Source: Bacteroidales bacterium (lineage in GTDB: Bacteria; Bacteroidota; Bacteroidia; Bacteroidales; WCHB1-69). Taken from it: 10,934 bases of DNA. Positions 9,101 through 10,934 of the stretch are shown one piece after another. Where the stretch lies: NCBI GenBank assembly GCA_023229985.1, contig JALNYF010000063.1, forward strand, positions 1 to 10,934, read 5' to 3'. Under the pieces are notes generated by a model. It had not been told where the DNA came from, did not search any database, and was given only the letters and a program-made list of their open reading frames with translations. Within the stretch, counting starts at the first letter, position 1. Each line of letters begins with the position of its first letter. The translations under genes and the position numbers were made by a program.

Positions 9101-10934
9101 GATTGACCAAGTGATTACGATAGAAGATACGATGCGTCCGGTGGTTACAGATCATTTAACCGATACCATATTATATTATATCGATGAAAATTGCAACTAT
9201 CCCACTTTGCCCTCATTGAGATTGTCAGATTTTACGGTTCAAGATTGCAATAATGTCACGTTGTCAGTTTCCCATCGCGATACGACTAATAACGGTGGGG
9301 GTTGCAGTTGGAGTTATGTTCGTGAATATAGCTTCACCGATGAATGCGGCAACGGACCGGTCACTATCGACCAAGTGATCACAATAGAAGATACGATGCG
9401 TCCGGTTATACAGAATGCTTTGCCGAATGATACAATTTTTAGTTTGACGAATTGTGATTATGAATTGTCTGATACAATGGATTTGGCGGCTTTGCAGATG
9501 CAGGGATTGTTTATTGAGGATTGTAATTTGAAAGATTCCGTCACGGTTTCTCATGGCGCAGTTTCTTATCTCAATTCATGCGAAAGAACCGTTATCCGTC
9601 AATATACCGTTTATGATGAATGTGGTTATACGAATACGGTAGATCAAATCATCTTCATTCAAGATACAATTTCACCTGTATTTACGGATGTGGTTGCAGA
9701 TCAAATGTTGGTATCGACGAACTGCGACTTCGTAGTTCCCGATTTTACCGATACGATACGACCTCGAATCAGTGACAACTGCAATAGTGCCAATGAGATA
9801 GCTATCAGTCAGTTGCCGGTTGCGGGAACTGTGGTAACGGTTGCGGGACAAGTGGAAATTACCATTACGGATTCTTGCGGCAACAGCGCTGTGATGTACA
9901 TCAATTACCAGCTTCCCGACACCTTACACGTGACGGTAACCCCATCAGATACTGCATTTTGTGATGGACAATCTACCACACTGACGGCAAATGTGACAGG
10001 TGGTACAGCGAACTTTATTTACGCGTGGATACCTGCCACGGGCTTGGATATTACGAACGGTCAAGTTGTTGTAGCACAACCGAGTACGGGCATTTATGAT
10101 TATGAAGTGACCGTGACGGATGCCAATGGCTGTGTTGCGATTGATACAGCACACGTAGTGGTGGATTCATTGCCTGCTGTTCCGCAGTTGTCAAGTACGC
10201 CGAATGTGGCTTGCCACGGCGATGCAAACGGAACGCTGACGATTGAAAGTCCTGTTGGAATGGGCTATAGCTATTCATTGAATGGTGCAACATTCCAAGA
10301 TACGACGACCCTTTATACCGATTTAATGGAAGGTAATTACACGGTAATTGTTCATACGCAAGAGGGCTGTGAAGCCACAGGCACGATTACCATTTTGCGC
10401 TCACCTGAAATGCCGGTAGTGAACATTGATTCAATCGGAACATTGTTGTGTCCGAATATTGGCACTCAAGATATTACAGCACAAATACAAAGCGGTTTGG
10501 CTCCATTTGTCGTAACGTGGAGTGGCACTACTTTCACAACTGTTGATAGTCTGTCTGCGACAGTGGATATTAATCGTAATCAATGCGATACATCTTATTT
10601 TATTAGAATTGTCATAGAAGATGCCAACCTCTGTGTTTCACGGGATAGTATTGTTCTTACGGTTCAAGATATTGACCGACCGACCATTACTGATACGGTT
10701 TCGTTGGAAGAAATTGCCGGTTGCGATGTCAGTGTGGCTCCGGCTATTGTTACCGATGTTGCCGGTTTACAGGCAATTGGCATGACCATTGCTGATAACT
10801 GTACGTTACCCGATAGTTTGGACATTCATTGTGATGAGATAGTTCGCGGGAGTTGCCCAATTGAGGTAATTCGTTATTATTATGTTGAAGATGAATGTGG
10901 TAACGTGAGCGACAGTGCCATTCATTATATTATG
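108..10934 (+). CDS. Giant multidomain surface adhesin-like protein, probable T9SS substrate; 3' end beyond window
   Basis: One frame is open for 3,609 codons with no stop, so the gene is partial at its 3' end. The start at 108 is chosen because an in-frame TAA lies just before it at 105-107 and because it yields a good signal peptide. Domains by residue: signal peptide 1-24; Cys-rich N-terminal domain 30-199; Ig-like 206-438; beta-helix 441-559 and 950-981, interrupted by two paralogous domains 584-757 and 771-941; Gly-rich 982-1301; unassigned 1302-1414; Ig/PKD/SprB-like 1415-1938; HYR-like 1939-2217; ten 88-residue HYR-like repeats 2218-3097; HYR-like 3098-3271; Ig/SprB-like 3272-3523; HYR-like from 3524. 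Known for such Bacteroidota proteins: export by T9SS and roles in adhesion or gliding. The sorting domain that would confirm this is not visible. No enzymatic motif was recognised. Existence of the gene is near certain; the adhesin role is inferred from architecture. Confidence 0.96.
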   Translation, partial: MINFRRIALPLIILCVCIFQSLHSQNVNNLCINANPFCTDENPYGVTFPVGTSSVQTTDLPNGQRGCLYATYGPAWYVMQIDNPGDMTIYLRHSNGRDIDFACWGPFDGYSTYSELLQDVCTGDLMGNGYTHRPNNGYHDPNNPGTWGGYPNQMLVDCSYSAAATEWCFIPDAQVGQWYILLITNYSRAPGDVTFSISQGDATTNCNILAAISNNGPLCEGEDLQLYCSVYSPTYSWTGPGGFTSNQQNPVIHGVTVANAGDYTVTFELNGEPNTGTTTVEIYPRPTATLTASQTSICNGEPVLLTAGSDCPDCSFTWSTGATTTSISVLPTMTTTYSVTVSNGECSAVATQTINVGAMPTVTVSPAVITLCSAIGFVTLNAISSSCGLGCNYLWSNGATTPSIDVSIGGTFTVTVTNSYNCTATASSYVNVTDNPDITECNVLYASTMGNGTGLTPGSPTTIQNAISLAECTNAIIRLDTGIYYIDQPLHLASNLTIEGGFYNEYRQKTSRPGASTIYRTANYVEGTSMAPRLVAVEGTGLNDFRLQDLTLRTADAPVLADLNTETNNADDNDCFNYVPDGAEIASMGTGSMLDAKTLPGTFGYQRHAAFYLASEINTGPVTITGLGYTISTLEDVPSYGETRRVKVYLKETTSTTFNPATWAARIDQADLVFDGTLCLRTGLVTIPIHYDYQGQNLIVMIDGVGCVTGSSNGGCPVTVLATTMTAPPYAHYQQDNNNPPAAIMLPFPMRPNLKLFACDVTAVVGNMVAEIGNGSTADNHIPIPGAYQHHRTAALYTATEIGTGQKMLSGLAFNIASQTAESEGGRSRTVRIYMKGTTDATITPGMVWNQYISNATLVFSGVLCAPNNGWINIPINYAYEGDNLMVMVEGEGCTLLGGCEVNTYCTSINDMCVSYTSNDTIYYSVNTLSDYPLRPNLRLFSTVDDEDDLFYITAANYGVSTYALHLANCTNYDIVRCQLLPGNAGDGKPGTQGKNGGDGGEGSDGAIGLTAGSNGVIQYGDWGNTVLGGSGGRGGTSGYSAGTGSPAYAGGNGGQGGRFNTITSDLNAGGNGQAGQGGGGAGTSGKVVDMQTSSYAGIVEAVAELSGNTLGTAGTGSNGMPGVNGTANSPLYSNYFLPALQGNGGDGTGGTGGGGGGGGGSARAQNNYANGARIAYASGSGGGGGGGGGGGGQGGGGGYGGGSSFGVYTYNDQGNRTFGQCYVIAGAVGQGGAGAAGGNGGQGGNAGDGLPEMASLTVVHPTLPADQNYWARAYGGKSDNGGHGGNGGNGGHGANGAPGVRHNAVNVTTNGIITPIYDFSNFNLQDQPEIISGTETHPYTSCTDVPMDMSGNISSFSTFGADANPFSGGSFTTIEYDDINNDINNGVTGTGRKNPVADGNTYLGFNLILFSPIPADEIIGETEVCPGTYRYCVQNQPGYFYTWSITSGHEYATFTSDSTLFCTDITFTNTTDFPQTVFIRVQISPPCCPSFMSLDLEVTVQPMVHIIDHSGPITLCEHEDTTLYVVATPDDATYQWELNGNPIAGATQPTYNIPSASLSNNGTYSVVVSAFCGVEVVDIPVTVNVLPVITVTIPDEICAGAEADIIFTSNLDNTDVTYTIGTDTYHIILDAGETVISAPPVDETSLVTVISASSSNGCTSNVIVQSMILVLNSQESTSAGVDQTFCTLTNTLNALDPSGVGSGSWQLLAPPDANVIFSDQSAYNSDFTVEGPGEYYLIWTLQEWQCYTTISDTVVITIVDPLVINYDPNPTSCFGEAIDLAIIPSGGTAPYTYWWIQYDGNNQPIVLSTDSTVTGLEVGIPYEVILEDINQCSTTDTVTVQLFSSQTVDLVPIPMVCPNQEEVHIEATIASGTPPYSIQLIGEDETLDFIISNGTIDTMVSIQALSCNEEDTIILMVTDYNGCTSNDTITFVVGDTTNPIISGLLPDDTVACADRISAPVTSPAELLILLRENGQPTDLSDNCTSFNGLQVTSITDPITAVCNQDYVRTYTVTDSCGNFSTISQRIVVRDDMTPDIVGTIPMDTVICLTDTTSAVTTIQELLGLLQETDASISDNCTNFDNLQVTAITHAVYSFCNDVLIRTYSVSDSCGNTTTITQKILIRDTISPVITGILNNDTAFADLDCNYVLPDTLSVIEMQALGLSVSDCNLSDVVTVTHDHNNPLTACEMTIIRTYTLSDSCGNTADFTQNIVVLDTIRPIVTDNLTDTILYYIDANCNYPTLPELTLADFTVQDCNNVTLSVSHRDTTNNGAGCSFSFVREYSFTDECGNGPVTIDQVITIEDTMRPVVLDNLTDTTLYYNDANCNYAALPALTLSDFTVQDCNNVTLSVSHRDTTNNGAGCSFSFVREYSFTDECGNGPVTIDQVITIEDTMRPVVLDDLTDTILYYSDANCNYPTLPTLTLSDFTVQDCNNVTLSVSHRDTTNNGTGCSWSYVREYSFTDECGNGPVTIDQVITIEDTMRPVVTDNLTDTILYYSDANCNYPTLPALTLLDFTVQDCNNVTLSVSHRDTTNNGAGCSFSFVREYSFTDECGNGPVTIDQVITIEDTMRPVVLDNLTDTILYYNDANCNYAALPALTLSDFTVQDCNNVTLSVSHRDTTNNGSGCSFSFVREYSFTDECGNGPVTIDQVITIEDTMRPVVLDNLTDTTLYYSDANCNYPTLPALTLADFTVQDCNIVTLSVSHRDTTNNGSGCSFSFIREYIFTDECGNGPVTIDQVITIEDTMRPVVLDNLTDTILYYIDENCNYPTLPALTLADFTVQDCNNVTMSVSHRDTTNNGTGCSFSFVREYIFTDECGNGPVTIDQVITIEDTMRPIVLDNLTDTILYYNDANCNYAALPELTLSDFTVQDCNNVTLSVSHRDTTNNGSGCSFSFVREYIFTDECGNGPVTIDQVITIEDTMRPVVTDNLTDTILYYIDENCNYPTLPALTLADFTVQDCNNVTLSVSHRDTTNNGAGCSFSFIREYSFTDECGNGPVTIDQVITIEDTMRPVVTDHLTDTILYYIDENCNYPTLPSLRLSDFTVQDCNNVTLSVSHRDTTNNGGGCSWSYVREYSFTDECGNGPVTIDQVITIEDTMRPVIQNALPNDTIFSLTNCDYELSDTMDLAALQMQGLFIEDCNLKDSVTVSHGAVSYLNSCERTVIRQYTVYDECGYTNTVDQIIFIQDTISPVFTDVVADQMLVSTNCDFVVPDFTDTIRPRISDNCNSANEIAISQLPVAGTVVTVAGQVEITITDSCGNSAVMYINYQLPDTLHVTVTPSDTAFCDGQSTTLTANVTGGTANFIYAWIPATGLDITNGQVVVAQPSTGIYDYEVTVTDANGCVAIDTAHVVVDSLPAVPQLSSTPNVACHGDANGTLTIESPVGMGYSYSLNGATFQDTTTLYTDLMEGNYTVIVHTQEGCEATGTITILRSPEMPVVNIDSIGTLLCPNIGTQDITAQIQSGLAPFVVTWSGTTFTTVDSLSATVDINRNQCDTSYFIRIVIEDANLCVSRDSIVLTVQDIDRPTITDTVSLEEIAGCDVSVAPAIVTDVAGLQAIGMTIADNCTLPDSLDIHCDEIVRGSCPIEVIRYYYVEDECGNVSDSAIHYIM
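195..701 (+). other. Cys-rich N-terminal domain of gliding-motility-associated type
   Basis: Residues 30-199. Visible landmarks are a first Cys pair (LCINANPFC), GPAWYVMQI, DIDFACWGPF, DCSYS, IPDAQVGQWYILLITNYS and PGDVTFSIS. This order (PAWY, IDF-x-x-WGPF, DCSYS, LLITNYS, PG-x-x-TFS) recurs at the N-terminus of large Bacteroidota proteins that end in a T9SS type B sorting domain. It is probably a beta-sandwich. Its ligand is unknown. Recognition is from memory of the family pattern, not from a search. Confidence 0.75.
723..1421 (+). other. Three consecutive Ig-like domains
   Basis: Residues 206-284, 285-360 and 361-438. Each begins near a Cys in a x-[IL]-C-x-G-E/-x-LC- context, has a Trp in the middle (YSWTGPGG, FTWSTGATT, YLWSNGATT) and ends with a Tyr/Phe-T-V-T strand (GDYTVTF, TTYSVTVSNGEC, GTFTVTVTNSYNC). 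This is the pattern of CHU_C-associated Ig-like and PKD-like domains in Bacteroidota secreted proteins. They probably serve as rigid spacers. Confidence 0.75.
1428..1784 (+). other. Right-handed parallel beta-helix, first part
   Basis: Residues 441-559. The segment opens with a YAST-x-GNGTG-x-T-x-GSP-x-T-x-QNAI-x-LA pattern, typical of the N-terminal cap of Bacteroidota pectate-lyase-like beta-helices. It continues with IIRLDTGIYYID, SNLTIEGGF and FRLQDLTLRTADA, in which short strands with aliphatic residues recur at rung spacing. No polysaccharide-lyase catalytic signature was recognised, so a binding or structural role is more likely than enzymatic activity. Confidence 0.65.
1857..2378 (+). 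other. Inserted beta-sandwich-like domain, copy 1
   Basis: Residues 584-757. Landmarks are EIASMGTGS, YQRHAAFYLASEI, ITGLGYTI, RRVKVYLKETTSTTF, DLVFDGTL, LVTIPIHYDYQGQNLIVMIDG and a closing RPNLKLF. This series (Q/YxASEI, ISGLxF, TRxVKVYLKxT, LVFxGT, xIxxxYxYxGxNLxVxV) is a recurring accessory domain of Bacteroidota T9SS proteins. Its function is not established here. It aligns with copy 2 along its length. Confidence 0.68.
2418..2930 (+). other. Inserted beta-sandwich-like domain, copy 2
   Basis: Residues 771-941, 171 residues against 174 in copy 1. It repeats the same landmarks in the same order: AEIGNGS, HHRTAALYTATEI, LSGLAFNI, RTVRIYMKGTT, TLVFSGVL, WINIPINYAYEGDNLMVMVEG and a closing RPNLRLF. 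Copy 1 and copy 2 are clearly paralogous but well diverged, so this duplication is old. Copy 2 carries several extra Cys in its second half (GGCEVNTYC, DMC). Confidence 0.68.
2955..3050 (+). other. Beta-helix resumes after the inserted domains
   Basis: Residues 950-981. FYITAANYGVSTYALHLANC followed by TNYDIVRCQLLPG fits the rung pattern of the same beta-helix family. It would follow naturally from the RTADA rung that ends the first part near 1784. The LxNCxNYxIVRCQ motif leads directly into the Gly-rich region. Confidence 0.6.
3051..4010 (+). other. Gly-rich region with Gly-X-Y and poly-Gly stretches
   Basis: Residues 982-1301. Eight Gly-X-Y triplets occur at 3069-3140 and six at 3951-4004 (GGH, GGN, GGN, GGH, GAN, GAP). 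Between them are GGxGGxGG motifs and two poly-Gly runs, nine Gly at 3564-3590 and twelve at 3651-3686. Occasional aromatic and aliphatic segments interrupt the Gly pattern (VVDMQTSSYAGIVEAVAEL; FGVYTYNDQGNRTFGQCYVI). The fold could be collagen-like or a polyglycine-II bundle packed on the beta-helix; this is inference. Confidence 0.85.
3564..3686 (+). repeat. GGC/GGT triplet microsatellites coding poly-Gly
   Basis: Two runs of GGY codons are present. At 3564-3590 there are 2 GGT then 7 consecutive GGC. At 3651-3686 there are 12 GGC/GGT codons, followed by CAA and five more at 3690-3704. Such triplet runs can change length by slippage without breaking the frame. The antisense and +1 readings of this segment give poly-Ala shadows, not genes. 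Confidence 0.85.
4011..4349 (+). other. Unassigned segment between Gly-rich region and Ig/PKD domains
   Basis: Residues 1302-1414. No family was recognised. The segment has few Cys (one, in SCTDVPMDM) and is rich in Asn, Asp, Ser and Thr, with an acidic-Asn stretch (YDDINNDINNGV). It probably caps the beta-helix or links it to the following domain, but that is inferred only from its position. Confidence 0.5.
4350..5921 (+). other. Six Ig/PKD/SprB-like domains
   Basis: Approximate boundaries: 4350-4616 PKD-like (EVCPGTYRYCV, YTWSITSG); 4617-4871 Ig-like (LCEHEDTTLYV, YQWELNGNPI, NNGTYSVVVS); 4872-5141 Ig-like (EICAGAEADIIF, NGCTSN); 5142-5387 PKD-like (SAGVDQTFC, GSWQLL, GEYYLIWTL); 5388-5636 SprB-repeat-like (PLVINY, TSCFGEAIDL, PSGGTAPYTYWW); 5637-5921 a related domain (VCPNQEEV, ASGTPPYSIQL, DYNGCTSNDTI). 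SprB-type repeats are known from the Flavobacterium gliding adhesin SprB. These domains suggest an extended surface stalk. Assignments are by motif recognition. Confidence 0.7.
5922..6758 (+). repeat. Three divergent HYR-like domains upstream of the array
   Basis: Units at 5922-6206 (95 residues), 6207-6485 (93) and 6486-6758 (91). Each starts at the same phase as the array units ([NTS]-P) and has four Cys. Each contains C-x5-R-x-Y-x5-C-G-N (for example CNQDYVRTYTVTDSCGN). They match the HYR-like consensus in which a D-x-C/A-G-N motif is followed by a terminal strand and a D-[ST]-x-x-P linker. They are clearly related to the array but far more diverged. Confidence 0.78.
6759..9398 (+). repeat. 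Array of ten 264-bp (88-residue) HYR-like tandem repeats
   Basis: Units start at 6759, 7023, 7287, 7551, 7815, 8079, 8343, 8607, 8871 and 9135, with an exact period and no indels. By unit position, Cys20, Cys38, Cys57 and Cys71 are invariant and residues 67-88 (FTDECGNGPV through IEDTM) are identical in all ten. Variable positions are few: 3, 5, 7, 12, 16 (I/N/S), 18 (A/E), 23-24 (PT/AA), 27, 29, 31, 40, 43, 55 (A/T/S/G), 59-62 (FSFV/FSFI/WSYV) and 66 (S/I). Lys is absent and Asp plus Glu far exceed Arg. The units are probably independently folded beta-sandwiches of the HYR-like class forming a stalk. Copy number is liable to change by recombination. Confidence 0.95.
9399..9920 (+). repeat. 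Two divergent HYR-like domains downstream of the array
   Basis: Unit 9399-9671 is 91 residues with four Cys, CERTVIRQYTVYDECG and a Tyr in place of the usual Asn after the Gly. Unit 9672-9920 is shorter (83 residues). It keeps TNCDF, SDNC and DSCGN but lacks the third Cys and the R-x-Y motif. The shorter unit resembles the standard HYR form more closely than the array units do. Confidence 0.75.
9921..10676 (+). other. Ig/PKD-like, SprB-like and Ig-like domains
   Basis: Approximate boundaries: 9921-10175 PKD/Ig-like (AFCDGQSTTLTANVTGG, YAWIPATGL, YDYEVTVTDANGC); 10176-10400 SprB-repeat-like (VACHGDANGTLTIES, YSYSLNGATFQ, GNYTVIVHTQEGC); 10401-10676 Ig-like (LLCPNIGTQDI, GLAPFVVTWSG, EDANLC). 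The order Ig then SprB mirrors that before the array, so HYR-like and Ig/SprB-like blocks alternate along the protein. Confidence 0.7.
10677..10934 (+). repeat. HYR-like domain cut by the window end
   Basis: Residues 3524-3609. The domain starts RPTITDTV, in the same phase as the array units, and contains CPIEVIRYYYVEDECGN, the same C-x5-R-x-Y-x5-C-G-N signature. It has an additional Cys (DIHC). The frame is still open at the last codon (ATG, Met). Confidence 0.75.

Noticed and set aside
6759..9398. CRISPR-like array
   Set aside because: Units are 264 bp, coding and contiguous, with no short direct repeat plus unique spacer structure.

Overview
The window holds the 5' part of a single very large gene on the + strand. 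The reading frame opens at an ATG at 108, directly after an in-frame TAA at 105-107. It then runs without a stop for 3,609 codons to the last base of the window, so the 3' end of the gene lies outside. Short ORFs in other frames, including near-identical antisense ones between 6,863 and 8,377, are shadows of this frame. Nothing in the sequence supports a second gene, an RNA gene, an insertion sequence or a CRISPR array.

The protein looks like a Bacteroidota (Bacteroidetes) cell-surface or secreted adhesin-like protein. The evidence is a signal peptide ending in a Ser-Gln junction, a Cys-rich N-terminal domain common in gliding-motility-associated proteins, chains of Ig/PKD-like and SprB-like domains, and HYR-like domains with the D-[ES]-C-G-N signature. 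No clear Shine-Dalgarno sequence precedes the start, which is usual in this phylum. Genus cannot be told. Export by the type IX secretion system (T9SS) is expected for this architecture, but the C-terminal sorting domain that would prove it is not in the window.

Layout by nucleotide: 1-107 AT-rich leader; 108-179 signal peptide; 195-701 N-terminal domain; 723-1421 three Ig-like domains; 1428-1784 first part of a probable right-handed beta-helix; 1857-2930 two paralogous ~172-residue beta-sandwich-like domains that seem to be inserted into the helix; 2955-3050 the helix resumes; 3051-4010 a 320-residue Gly-rich region with poly-Gly and Gly-X-Y stretches; 4011-4349 an unassigned segment; 4350-5921 six Ig/PKD/SprB-like domains; 5922-6758 three divergent HYR-like domains; 6759-9398 ten near-identical 88-residue (264-bp) HYR-like repeats in exact tandem; 9399-9920 two more divergent HYR-like domains; 9921-10676 three Ig/SprB-like domains; 10677-10934 the start of another HYR-like domain.

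The likely biology is a long stalk of beta-sandwich domains that presents an N-terminal beta-helix and Gly-rich module away from the cell. The most notable feature is the 10-unit array. It sits inside an older series of diverged HYR-like domains and shows higher-order duplication, cassette-like exchange between units, an invariant four-Cys pattern, a strictly conserved C-terminal quarter despite synonymous drift, and three Bacteroidetes-type O-glycosylation motifs per unit.
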